DNA of 64,000 bases from Erythrophleum ivorense (Eukaryota > Streptophyta > Magnoliopsida > Fabales > Fabaceae). Within the stretch, counting starts at the first letter, position 1; every line of letters starts with the position of its first letter. The notes beneath the pieces were generated by a model. It was not told the DNA's origin and made no database searches. It saw only the letters and a list, made by a program, of their open reading frames with translations. This document shows positions 1 to 12,300 of this stretch, piece after piece. The position numbers and the translations under genes are program-made. The DNA lies in assembly GCA_026724425.1 (NCBI GenBank), contig JAIUCV010000397.1, positions 62,001 through 126,000 on the forward strand. The letters are read 5' to 3'.

Positions 1-1261
1 TTATTTTAGCTTTGAAACCAAACCAGACCAGCACCAAAATGTGGAAGGAAACAAGGAGAAAAAGGAAGGAAAATCAAGGCTTATAAGTATGTAAATATGG
101 AGAATTTGCTATTCTTACCTTTGTAAATGTTCTTTTCCTTTTCCTCCTCTCTCTTTCTATAATTATAGAATTTTCAATGGTAGAATTTTGTAGCTGGTTC
201 AATAGAAGGAAACAAAAGTTTGAAGAAAGTTTAGGGAGCATAAGAAATATCGTTTAGTAAGGAATTGATTAAGGTATGATCTCCTATATAAAACTTGTTT
301 TTCTTGGTTCTTTCTTGCTCTTCTCATTTTAACCAAACCTAAAGCAATTTAGAGGGAGCTTGGTTTTGGCTTAAACTTGATAGGAAATGAGATTTTGAAG
401 CATGGAGATTAACATGAAACTAAAAAAATCAAACAAAAAGCTATTGGTTGCAAATTATGGAACCTAATGTTTTACTTGCACCTTAGGAAATGGAGCTTTA
501 GGTTGATGTTTCAAATTATGTGAGAGTATAATTGAGCTAAGAAAAGGCTAAATAAGTTTCATAGGCACCATTTCCTTAAAAGAATTGAACAAGACTCCAA
601 AGGTACCTCTCATTATGCATGTCTTGGCCAGGAACAATATGGCACATCTAGGACGAGTTTTCTTTGATTCTAAGGTCAAAAATGGTCTAGATATAAATTA
701 TAAATATTAAAGGAATTATTTGTTTAAATTTAAAAGCCTTATTCTAAAAAGTAAAAGTTTAAGATTTCATTATGCATTAAAAAGAAACTTGATATTAGAT
801 TCTTTGAATTGAATTTGTGAGGACTCTAATGAGTTTAAATAGAGTCATATAACTTATATGGGATGAGAAATTGGAGCCAAGATATTGAATTATATAGGTT
901 GCTTTATTATGCCACTAAATATAATCATATGGAAATCTAAAGCTAGAGTTAGTTTATGTAAGGCTTATTTGAGTTTAAATATGGTTCCATTGGTATATTT
1001 GTACTTTATTTGATATGTCTAGGCTAAACAAATAAATATCCTCTCAAGTGTTTATGTGAGGCGAAGAGTGTGCATCAAGAGGCCAAGGAAAAATTTTGTG
1101 CTTCTTTGAGTAAAGGTAACTCTTCATCCATTTTTATATGCTTATATTGATTCTTTTAGTGTCATTAATTGCTTGTGTGTGTATGGATTATGAATTATGC
1201 TTGTTGCTATTGGCTTGATTTATGCAATTCGTTGACATTGAATGCATTGAAATTTGAATAA

Positions 1262-1475
1262 CTTTTAATAGGTAAGGTTGTCTCATAAGTCCCTTGATTT
1301 GAGTAAAGTGAAACTAAAAGTCTCTAAATATAAGTGAGACAACGCCAAAAGTCTCAAGTGTAAGTGAGACTAAGTTAAAAGTTCTTAAAAAAAAAAAATA
1401 GATGAGGCTAATCCAAAAGTCTTAAATAATTGGGTGAAGGTAAACCAAAAGTCCCTAGAACTTATTTTTACCTTG
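1262..1475. repeat. Degenerate short tandem repeats inside the LTR-like block
   Basis: About seven imperfect units of roughly 25-35 bases carry a core like GTGAGACTAAGTTAAAAGTC. The same array, equally degenerate, recurs at 62225-62390, which ties the two LTR-like stretches to one family. Confidence 0.6.
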
Positions 1476-2084
1476 ATGGATCCATATAATTTCATGTATA
1501 TGGTTATGTTTGATATTTGGATATTTATTATACATACTTCCTCTCTTTGACATGAAAATATGCCTTGTAAGTGTGCTTGAAGGTTAAATGAGCTATTAAG
1601 ATTTATAGAATCTCACTTTTCTCTATATTATTTCTAACTATGTCTAGGGAACTTACAAAGAAGCAAAGATGGAGACTAAAGAGTATGAGTGGTCATACTT
1701 TGACAACAATTTAGCATTTTATGTATTTTGTTTCACATGAGAGAATGTATATGATTATTTTATGATGTAACTATTCCCACAAATTCAAAAGTATAGAATT
1801 ATGATGTAAATGTTATTTTTGAATGTAAATGTGCAAAATCATGCACTTTGACCATATGTGAGCCATGGAATGTATATGTGTTATGGCAAGTGGATGAGTG
1901 AATTTTGGTTGTATGAGGTTTGAGACATGATAAATCAATTTTATATGTTGTATTTCATATTTGGGACATGCTCAATTTCATTTATAGCTTTTCATAGAGT
2001 CAAAGAACACAAATTTTGGAACTTTGTATAATTTATTATGATTTTTTAAAGTTGGATCAAAATTGCAGAAATTACTTGACATTG

Positions 2085-2440
2085 TTCATATGGTCAAATT
2101 TGGATTTTCTTGTATTTGAAGGGTCAAATGAATTTCAATGCTCATAAAATTTTATAGCATATAGTTGACATTATAAACTTTTTATAGCCACTGAGTTTGC
2201 ATAAAACAGAGTTATATAGGCAAAGATATACATGTTCAAAGTTCTAGTTTTGATATATGTCTCAGAATAGTAATAGTTACTATTCCATTGGATTTTCATG
2301 GTCCAAATGAACTTATTTTGGCTTGAAATTTTTATAGCATGTAGTTCATATTTTAAACTTTTCATAGACACCTAATTTGCACAAATCAAAATTTTATAGC
2401 CCAAGATATGTGCTTTTGAAATTGGTGTCTACTGTGTAAA
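2085..2440. repeat. Two diverged direct repeats (~180 bp)
   Basis: A block with ATTTTATAGCATATAGTT, then AAACTTTTTATAGCCAC and GTTTGCATAAA, is followed about 180 bases later by a diverged copy (ATTTTTATAGCATGTAGTT, AAACTTTTCATAGACAC, TTTGCACAAA). It lies at the right part of the LTR-like stretch and probably belongs to that element. Confidence 0.5.
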
Positions 2441-2450
2441 AGTAGGAGTT

Positions 2451-5400
2451 TGAAACATATGGCTTAAGATTCAAAAATTGTGCTTCTTTTTATGATACTC
2501 CTTGTTAAATAAACTTGTTTAGTATGAATCTTGGGATTTACATAATAAAGTTATGTAATTATACCTATTTAGAGAGATTGGACCTTTAATATTAGTATTT
2601 TCTACTACTAAAAGTAGTAAAAATAAGAAACTGATACTATAGGCATATTATAACATAAAATATGTGCTTGTTCTTTGATGGTATGACACTACCCCTTTCT
2701 CAAAGTCTTTGAAAAAATCACAAAAGAGATTTAGGATGCCATTGACCCATAACTATGATGGTGTCAATGAACTAATGCAACAATTAGTGTGTTACGAATT
2801 GAGAGCTAGAAAAGAATTAAGGTTTAGAATTTTATGTAATACATATATAGAAACCTTTTCAAAAATGCACAACCACCATTGGAGATTGCTAACATCCTAG
2901 AGATGTTAGTTCTTCATTGTTGTCTATATTTGTTAATATTTTATCATGTATATTTGATTTCACGTTTGATGCCTTTTTTATTTTTTAGAGAATTGCAAAT
3001 GATGGGTAACCTTTATCTTCTTTTAGTCATGCATCTTCTAATTTGATAAGTTGATTTAGACTTAAGTTGCTAAGAACTTAAGATTATACTTTGTGTGGAT
3101 GATTCAACATTATGCATCGATAATCATATATTAGACTTTGTGTACAAAACTAACTACATTTTTATGATTTTTTGTGATTTTTTCATCTAATTTTTTAAAC
3201 TAACTCATAGTTATATCTATTATAGTATTGATACTACTTGGTAGTAGTTATGGAGTTTTAGGAGAAAGTCAAAGGGATGTAAATGCATGGCAACTATCTT
3301 GTTTGGATGCCTGCATGATGTTTAAGCTATATAGGATGAAGTAAACAAGTCTTAAGCTTAAAAACCCATGTTTTATAAAGAATGAAACTAATAGGGTGTT
3401 TAGACATGGCAACCCCATGCTATAGAGCATAGGTCATGCCTAGAATCTAGAAAACATATAGGGAGGTTATGTGATGTAACATAATCTATCCTCTAGAAAT
3501 TTGCATACCCCCTAGCGCAAAAGTGGATAAGGTTGTGCTATTGTGGCAATTTCACTTATCTTATGTTTTGAATTATCAATTTTGCCCCTATGCATACTTA
3601 TTAGTTATGGAACTTCCCTAAACATAACATTAGTAAGTTTATGCTAATTCTTGAAGTTCTTTGTAATCATAATAAAATTGTTGGTGACTATAATGATTTG
3701 CTTGATAAACTTATTTAACAACTATTACATGCAACTTTGAATGATATTGCTCGTACGTTTTATGAATCGAATATGTATATTGTTTTATTTTATAATTTAA
3801 TATGTATAGGAAAGGAAAGTAAAAGCTATGATTATGCGAACAAAGTATGTAATCAAAGAGAAAAAGATCCCTTGCTGTCAACATCACATTTTAAAGGACA
3901 GTCATAAAGGGAAAAAGTCCCTCACATATTTTAGTTGCTTGCAATAAGTAGATCCACATTTAAGGGATGCCCTAATATGCAAATATATGTATATGGCTAA
4001 TTGTACTAATAGATCTTATGATATGCTGGAATAAGGAAAGTGGTTAATTAGTCTTAAAAATGCCAAAAACCTAGGTTTCATATTATATAGTATGAGATGC
4101 CTTACATGACACCTTTGTTTGAAAATTTGGGCGTGTATCAAATAGTATGGGATGCTTGATGTAATGTCTATGGAACTTTTCTATATGAATTAGCATGTTT
4201 ATATGTGATTAACTATGATTCTTTAAAACAATTTTTCTAATGACTTTGCTATTACATATGAATTGCAAATTATTGTGAGTTGTATAATTTATACAGATTA
4301 GTATCTTGTATATGAGCTGTATAACTTGTGCAAGATATTATTCTATGATTATGTTGTTAACCAAGTTATCTTGCATATATTTGTGAATTGATCTATGACT
4401 TATTTAAATATTCTGCTTTGAGATGATATTCTCAAATAAACAAGGGATAAATCTAAAAAATATCTTTTGTACATGAAATAGTTGGACCATTACTTGCTTT
4501 CAAAAATTTTATTATATCTTATTGAGAATTTTTGAATTTTAACCTTTTTAGGTAATGTTTTCTGATAAAAATGCTAATGGTGACCACTGTTTTTTAGAAG
4601 GTTCAATAAGCACCTCCTCCTTCGACCTCTTCAATTTGAGATAGCTATGTAAAAATAGATGTCATACTCTAGTAGCAGAATTGACTCATAAAACCCATTA
4701 TGATTTGTGTGTTTATGTAATTATTAGCTCAATGATGAGATAATGTCTTAAGTTTAAGGATGAGATAATGTCTTGATTTTAAGGCTAGACTATATGAACC
4801 GAATATAATATTAGAGAATGCCAAATATAGTTTTAAGTATATATATGTGTAATCTCTTTACTATTATGATATGAGTTATAAAAAAAATGTTAGTTCTTGC
4901 CGCTTCATTGAAATATAAAATATGTAAAGAGTTACATCAACACTATTTGAGTTAAGAAGTAATTTCAAACATCCATTTGTTTAATTTAATTAATTAATTA
5001 ATTAATTTAAATATAAAAAATTGTTATAAAAATTTTAATTATAAAATGGACAAACACTACATAATTTTTTAGAGAAATTATATTTTAAAAAAACTTATGT
5101 CAAGTTCTTTATATCTATAATATCTTCTTTAATTAAAGTATGATAAATATATGATATTTTAATAATAACATTGTAGACAAATTTATAATTTTTGCAAATA
5201 AATTCATTTATTTTCAAACCAACCCATTAACTACCTATGATTGAATAATCCTTTATATTGGAAGGGGTGAAGAGTCAACAGTTTTGGCAATTCTTTGTGG
5301 GAATAAATCAAGATAATTTTGAATCAAAGTTGTAGACTTTTGTTCATCTGTTATTGTAATAATATCTTGGCATTGGTAGCGTTAACTTGATATATTTACT

Positions 5401-5699
5401 ATATGGCCATTAACTAAAACATATCTATGGTTAACTGGTTGGTAGGCTGGAGGAATACTAAAGGATATACTGAATTGAAAAAAGTATGTCATTCAAACAC
5501 ATTTTGAGTAATTGTGGCAAAACCTAATCGATGGACCCTATTGCTTTTATAACCATATATTTAATCAATTGTAATTTAATATTATATTATTAGATATTTT
5601 TTTTAAAAAAATATATTTATTATAATTTTATTAAAATAATAATAATATAAAGAATTACATTAAATTTTTACTATTATATTTTATTCTTCTAAACTAATA
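2451..5699. other. Intergenic AT-rich DNA
   Basis: No coding region, RNA gene or bounded repeat could be supported here. Reading frames are short and without recognisable protein similarity. A simple (TTAA)n-like run lies near 4981-5008. Parts are probably old retrotransposon sequence, judging by the similar texture to the block on its left. Confidence 0.5.
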
Positions 5700-5995
5700 C
5701 TCCCTTCGGTCTCGTATATAAGAGACTTATCTGAGATTTGATTTGGTCTTCTATATAAAAAACAAATTATCATATTAATTATAGTATTTTAATTATATTT
5801 TTTATTAAATAAGTCATTCAAATTATAAGTAGTGGTGGTTATTAATTTTAAGGAGAAAGTGCACGTATTAAATAAGAATATTTTTGAAAAATAATTTATA
5901 TTTGAGACAAAATTAAAAAGATTAATTACTTTTAACTAACTTTCTTAATATTCGTAAATTAGTTATTTATTTTTTATATATAAGACCGAAGATAG
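5700..5995. mobile_element. Stowaway-type (Tc1/Mariner) MITE
   Basis: The left end reads CTCCCTTCGGTCTCGTATAT and the right end, on the other strand, CTATCTTCGGTCTTATATAT, so the terminal inverted repeats match at about 16 of the first 20 positions. The element is 296 bp and flanked by TA on both sides (5698-5699 and 5996-5997). A CTCCCTYCGGTCY end with TA target duplication and a small AT-rich body is typical of Stowaway MITEs in plants. It ends about 140 bp upstream of the TATA box of the MSL gene. Confidence 0.85.
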
Positions 5996-6138
5996 TATTT
6001 AATTATAAAATAAATATATAAGCTTTAAAAAGTAATAAAACACACCCTTGAATCAACCAAATAAATCATCATTTCTTTTTCAATGAGAGAAAAAAAAAAT
6101 CATTTCCTGTCGCTTACGTTTAGAAATTTGGCCTCAAC

Positions 6139-6146
6139 TATAAATA
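6139..6146 (+). promoter_or_regulatory. TATA box of the MSL gene
   Basis: TATAAATA lies 167 bp upstream of the ATG at 6306. With the usual spacing of about 30 bp, transcription would start near 6170. That is downstream of the in-frame ATG at 6159, so this box supports translation from 6306. Confidence 0.65.
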
Positions 6147-6305
6147 AAATATTCAAATTTGTCAAAGATGATTGAAAAAAAAAATAAAAGCCTCATCTTA
6201 TTTTGTCATTTAATGGTGAAGGCCCACCATGATTCACTGCCGCTCTCCCCTCCCTTTAATAAAGAACCCTTATCATTTCCCATACATACTGTCTCTCTCA
6301 CATTC

Positions 6306-9300
6306 ATGGAGTTCCAAAAACTAGACAGCCCAAAAATCAACAAAGACCAGGTGGTCATCAACATGGAGCAGCAACACCCAAATCCCAAACAAGATCATTC
6401 TTCCCAGGAACGCCCCATTCTCCCAATGTCCCAATTCCAACCCAAAAATAAAACACTAAAACGCCTCAATTTTTCCAAACCAAGGTCACGTTTTGAGGAG
6501 ATCAACTACCCTATCCCTCCAACACCAAAACCCATCCATGAATCAGAGGAGCACCAGCCCTTGAATTCCCAATCAGACAAACCTGCTAATTACTCTTCCA
6601 CCGACGAAGACGACGACGAAGAATGGGTCGAAAATGGAGAGGAGTACGGCGGCGAAGACGGCGACGAAACCAACGGAAAGTACAGAAAGAAGAGCAAGAT
6701 GAAGATCAACAAGAGGGCTTTAATGGAATGGACTTTGTTTCTCATCATCATGACTTGCCTGGTATGCTCTCTCACCATTGAATCCCTCAAGCACAAGCTC
6801 CAGTGGGGCCTACATGTCTGGAAATGGTGCCTAATAGTGATGGTAATCTTCTGTGGCCGTCTTGTCTCCGGTTGGGTAGTCCGCGTCCTGGTGTTTATCA
6901 TTGAACGCAACTTCATGTTGAGAGAGAAAGTACTCTACTTCGTGTACGGTCTTCGAAAGAGTTTTCAAAACTGCGTTTGGCTTGGCCTAGTGTTGGTGGC
7001 ATGGATGATCATGTTCCATGAAGTCCATAATCACAACAAAGTCCTCAAAAAGTTCTTCAGGGCTCTCGTTGCTGTCCTCATTGGCGCAACCATTTGGCTG
7101 TTAAAAATAGTATTAGTTAAGGTTCTTGCGTCGTCGTTCCATGTGGCGACTTTCTTTGACAGAATGAAAGAAAGCGTTTTCCATCACTATGTGTTGGAGG
7201 CACTCTCTGGGCCGCCGTTGGACGAGGAGGAGATGGAACTGCCGCATCGGCACTTGCAGTCGTCGAAGTCGTTGCCGTCGAGGCTGAGGTATGGGAAGTC
7301 TCACCCGTTGACGTCGAGATCGAAGAGGGGGGATGGGTCGAGGAGGATTGACATGGAGAAGCTCAAGAGGCTGAGCATGGAGGGCAGAGCCACGGCGTGG
7401 AGTGTGAAGAGGTTGGTGAGCTACGTGATGTCGTCGGGGTTGTCAACGATTTCGAGGACGGTGGACGATTTTACGAACGCCGAGTCGGAGATTACTAGCG
7501 AGTGGGAGGCTAGGACTTGTGCCCGGAGGATATTCAAGAATGTTGCTAAGGATGGAGCCAAGTACGTTCCTTCTTCTTTCTTCTGCCATTAATTAGCTAG
7601 AGCAGTTTATTGCTTTTATTATTATTATTGTTAGAAGGTATTTAGGATTTTTCATAAAAGAAAATATAATTAATATAAAAATATTTTGATTAGCTAGAAA
7701 ACACCTTATTACACAGCATATTGTGCAGAAGGATCCCGGCGCCAATAAATACAAGTCAGAATTAGTGGAAAGCTTTAAAACTTTGTGTCTAGAAAATCAC
7801 CTAAAGTTAAGAAATAAACAAATTTTATTATTATAATATATATAAAAACTAGAAAAATTAGAACATTAAATTTATCTTAATAATAATTATTTAATCTATT
7901 AAAAATATGGTGTGATATTTTTCAACAACATCTCTCCCACTAAGATCCTTCGAAGTGAGAATCCTGTAAAATTAAAAAAAAAAAAAGATAACAAGGCATA
8001 GTTTTATAAATAAAAATAATATATATATATATATATATATATTAAAAAAATCATATGAAATACTACAACACTTAGGCAACTGCACTACACACTTCAGAAT
8101 TCACACTGCAGAAGATCTATTTCCATCAACAGAGCTGCCCTTGCTAGATCTGCCCTCCTTTGTTTCCGTCTTTTGTTGTCTTCTTTATTTATCTTTTTTA
8201 CTGTCAGGAGTAGTTGTCTACCAAAGTTGACATCAGACTTATCTCTTCATCTTTTTGATAATTGATACTCATTTGGCCATTTTTTTTAATATTTTCGTAT
8301 GACCATTAGGCCCACGAAACAAAAAATCGTGAGACGCATGTTATGCTTTTATAGACCTTTAACGGTGGTTGAACCTTCATTCTCTTGTGGCAATAATGCA
8401 TGAGTACTCCTGATCCTCCTCTTGTCCTTTTTGTACAGCGAAAAGAATATGTGACTGAAATTCACAAATGAACTTAATTAATTACTTTCTAATCTTTAAC
8501 AATTCTCATTCTTGTGAAAATGAGATTCGATCTTAGCTTCATTCTATTATCAATCTTTTCAGCCAAAACCCAATGAAACATTATTTGAAAAAGAAGAAAA
8601 AAGTAATCTTGGTTCCCACCTGACTGTCATGAACAGATTAATTAAACTCTTTATTACTGTTAAATTACCTCAAAATCCTTATAATAAAAAATTACTTGAT
8701 ATATGTAGATATTTTATTTCAAAAAAAAAAAGCAGTCCAAAACTTTCAACTCTCAAGAAGCTGAAGTCTTCGAAACGTCAATTAATTGCCCTATTTTCCT
8801 GTAGTGGGAAGCTGATTGAGATTTCAAAGTGCTTTTTTAGTCAAAAGTTGCCCTTGGACTACGATTATTGAAATTTATGATATATTTGGCTGGATAATAT
8901 AAAAAAATATATAAAAAATAATAATTTTTGTATTTTTATTTTTTAAAAAAATTTTAATAATTAAAATAATAATGTAATAAATAAAATAATAATTATAAAA
9001 ATATAATAATATTATGTAAGTTATATAAAAAGAATATAATCACTCTACAATAAATCAACCAAAGTATATTTTTTATTCTAATAGTCTACCATAACATGTG
9101 AAAATGTGTACATACTAGCCACGTTTCAGAATACTAGTTAGTAGTTACTTTAGATGGCAAGAAGATTTCTTCATGGAAAATTTTATATTGATCTTTAATA
9201 TATAGATGATCTTTTAATTTAATTATCTACGTATTATTTTTTTTAATATAATCTGATCGTTAAAATATTTGTAATTTTTTTCTTTCATTACATTTTTATC

Positions 9301-12300
9301 TAAAATTTAATTAACACCAAACATAATAATTTGTTAACTTAAATGTTACAATAGGTAATAAATTTAGCTTAGTTAATAAATAACTAGTAACATCAAAATC
9401 AATAAATTATTAGGTTTAACATTAAATTTTAAATAAAAATACGATGGAAGGGCAAAATTATAGAAGAATTTTAATGATTTAAAAGAAATAATATTTATGG
9501 AGAAATAAATTGAAAGTTCACTATATCTGCCGTAGACCAAATTTAAATTATTATTTTTAAGTCTTTTGTGAAGTTGCTTTTGGCAAATCAATAATAAGTA
9601 AAAATTCTATTTTCTCGAAAGACAGATAAAATTTTAACTTAGTCCATCATAATATTTTTCCTTTCAAATTCATTTCCCATTCTCAATACCAAAACAAAAA
9701 AAAAATTAGCAAAAAAAAAAAACATCCCTAACTAATGTTTGGTAAGAGAACAACGATGGATAGTATGCAAAATGAAAAGGGACATATCCCTTGCTAACTA
9801 TGGGGGGTCAATTACACTTTATTTGAATGTAAAGTGAAAAGATAATTTTACCAATAAGAAATAATTTTTATATTTTTACTTTAATTATATAATTAAAAAT
9901 AAATATTATTAAATAATAATGATAAAAACATAATAAATATTATATATAATTTTAGAAAAAAAATGCCTCTCTCTCCCTTGCAACCAAAAGTGCCCTTGGC
10001 GAGAAAATTTCACTGTCATTGATCCGTTTTCATGCCTCCCGAAAAATTGCGGAAAGGTAGTTTGGAAGAGGCTCGCCCAAAGTTACTAAAAAAATATGCT
10101 CTTCGGTGATGATTTTTTGTTTTAGTGACGGATTTTCCTTGCTAAAGAGTGTTTCTTTTGTAGTGAGTTGAGCACTTTATTTGGAGGATTTGCAGTCTTT
10201 CTCTACCAATAAAGGAGTCTCTTTTAAGAAATAAAGGTATGCCAACTCTCTCCTTTGCCCGGTGTGTCTAGAGGAACCAGAGACAATAGAACATTTGCTT
10301 TCTCACTGTGAAAGGGCCTAGATGACATGGTTTAGTATAGTAGTAGCCTCTCTATGAGAGTTGAAAGTTTCTCTTTAACCTATTTTGAGGTAGGGCAATG
10401 CCGTAGAAAGCTTAGGTTTTCAAAAATTGATCTCTTTCACAGTTAGACTTCTAAGAAATCTTGTGTAGAGTAATATATTATTATTATATACATAAATCTT
10501 AAGATGATCCAAGAGTGAAGAGTTCAATCTTCCAAAATGTCGAACTCTCAACAAAAGTGTCTGAGTAATAGCTTGTCAAATTGGGTTCTCATAGGAATGG
10601 ACTGAAGGAGTTCGTCATATCCTGGCTTGTACTGGCAAATTTGGACGCGTAGGTTCAACTCATTTGTCAAAATTTTTAAGGTTGTGTTTGGTATGCCAAA
10701 ATAAATAAATAAATAAGATAAAAATGATAATAAGATAAATATTACTAAATAATGATAAACGAATATACTAGATATTTTTTATTTTTTATTTTTTTAAATA
10801 ATGCCACTGATGAAAATGTTTTTGATGACTGCCAAACGGACCATTTCTGTGGACCCCATTTTTGATGCGTTAATGATGAATCTCTCTTAAAAGAATTCTG
10901 GAAAGCTAATGTTATTATTGACAATGGGACCATGCTAGGGCGGGAAGGAAAGCATAATTAATTAATCCTTAGAGCATGCCTGAGCATGTGTGACGTCGAA
11001 ATAAATGTTGATTGGTCTTTTAATGAGGCTATGTAGTGAATGGCTCTGGCTAATCTGTAAGTTCCCTTTGCTTTTCTGAGACTTTGGCTTAAGGAGAAGT
11101 TCGGAAATTGATAATCGGCCTCTTGGGGTTGAAGAAGATCATTTGACTTGGTTAATTAAAGCTATTATTTTCTGGTTCTCTAGTTGGGTTTTTGTGGCCC
11201 CATCTCCTCTTTCTTGAGCAAGAGTGGATTAGTTGATTCTTCTCTTAGTTGTGTTTCAATGCCCCCATCTTTTCTGGTCTCTTGGATCAGAATGCTCCTC
11301 TTCCTTGAGTAGGTGTTGGTTTAGCTGGTTATTAATTCCTTTGACACCAAAATAAAAATTATCAAAATTAATGCAATTCTAAATCGATATTAAAGATGAG
11401 GTTTTGAACTGCAGAATCAACTCTGGAATCATTCAAGTACGCAAATGAAGCCTGAAGACACTGCTCCGAGCAATGTGACATTGCAATAAAAAAGTTTACC
11501 ACTCTAAAGATAGGAAGTCAAGCTATTACCTTAGAGAAACAGAACTAATTACGGAAATTTACATTCATCACCTTCTAGAATCTATTAAAGAAATACAATA
11601 TTAGGGTTTAGTTCACAACTCTATAAAACAAGAGAAAGAAGCGTAAAAGGCTTTTTAAATATTTTTTATTAATTAAAATTTAAATTTGCTGAACAATGCA
11701 TGAAAAAAACCATTAAAACATAACCTTAGAATATCCCTCAAAGCATAAGAGATCTCAAAATCAATAGCCTAATTAATTTTGTGCCTAACAAGCTGCTACG
11801 AGTTTCAAAAACTATTCCATTAAGAATTAAATTATAACTTTCCCTTTACACTATCCAAATAGTCTTGCAATAAAAATAGCATAACTAATTTTAGGAAAGT
11901 TGAGAAGATAATATATATATATATATATATATATAAAGTAGATATGTTGACTATTTAAATAATAACTCATTTATCTTCTTAGGGCTTGGGCTGATCCTTT
12001 AAGCATTAAGTATATAACCAGCCTGATTCTAATCTTGAGATAACAAAATAAACATATCTAGACTTAAACAAATTCTATTGCTAGCTAAGCGGTTTATGTC
12101 ATGATATGCTTCTGCATCACTCTTTCCTATCTTTTGCTCATTATGAAAAGTATGGTGAGGTGGTGCAAGGAGCTAATAATAACTCTTTAAAATGAGTATT
12201 CAAGTGGTAGGTTCAATGATATCCACTTTGATACACCACTTGGCTATGCAAGGAATGTACATAAAATATTTTTCCAAATATATTACTTTCTAAAAGTGAG

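Larger units (their letters stand above)
1..2450 (+). mobile_element. Diverged LTR-retrotransposon sequence (LTR-like)
   Basis: No open protein frame is visible. The stretch matches, in order, blocks seen again at about 60950-63300: a purine-rich segment ending in AAATCAAGG, a TATGTCTAGG block followed by an ACTCTTCAYYC block, an array of short repeats containing CCAAAAGTC, and an AGAATCTCAC block. Shared block order over more than 1.5 kb with heavy point divergence is what two old copies of one LTR family look like. Boundaries are not resolved because the element runs off the left edge and no clean TG..CA ends are seen. Assignment to Gypsy (Tekay/Del-like, which have long LTRs) is inference from general appearance. 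Confidence 0.5.

Noticed and set aside
6159..6305. An in-frame ATG at 6159 would extend the MSL protein by 49 residues
   Set aside because: It lies only 13 bp behind the TATA box, before the expected transcript start, and the added residues do not resemble MSL N-termini.
7113..7304. Minus-strand frame inside MSL exon 1, Arg/Gln-rich (MRLPIPQPRRQRLRRL...)
   Set aside because: It is antisense to a well-supported coding exon with GC-rich codons, a common cause of long false frames. The same holds for 6590-6916 and 6206-6388.
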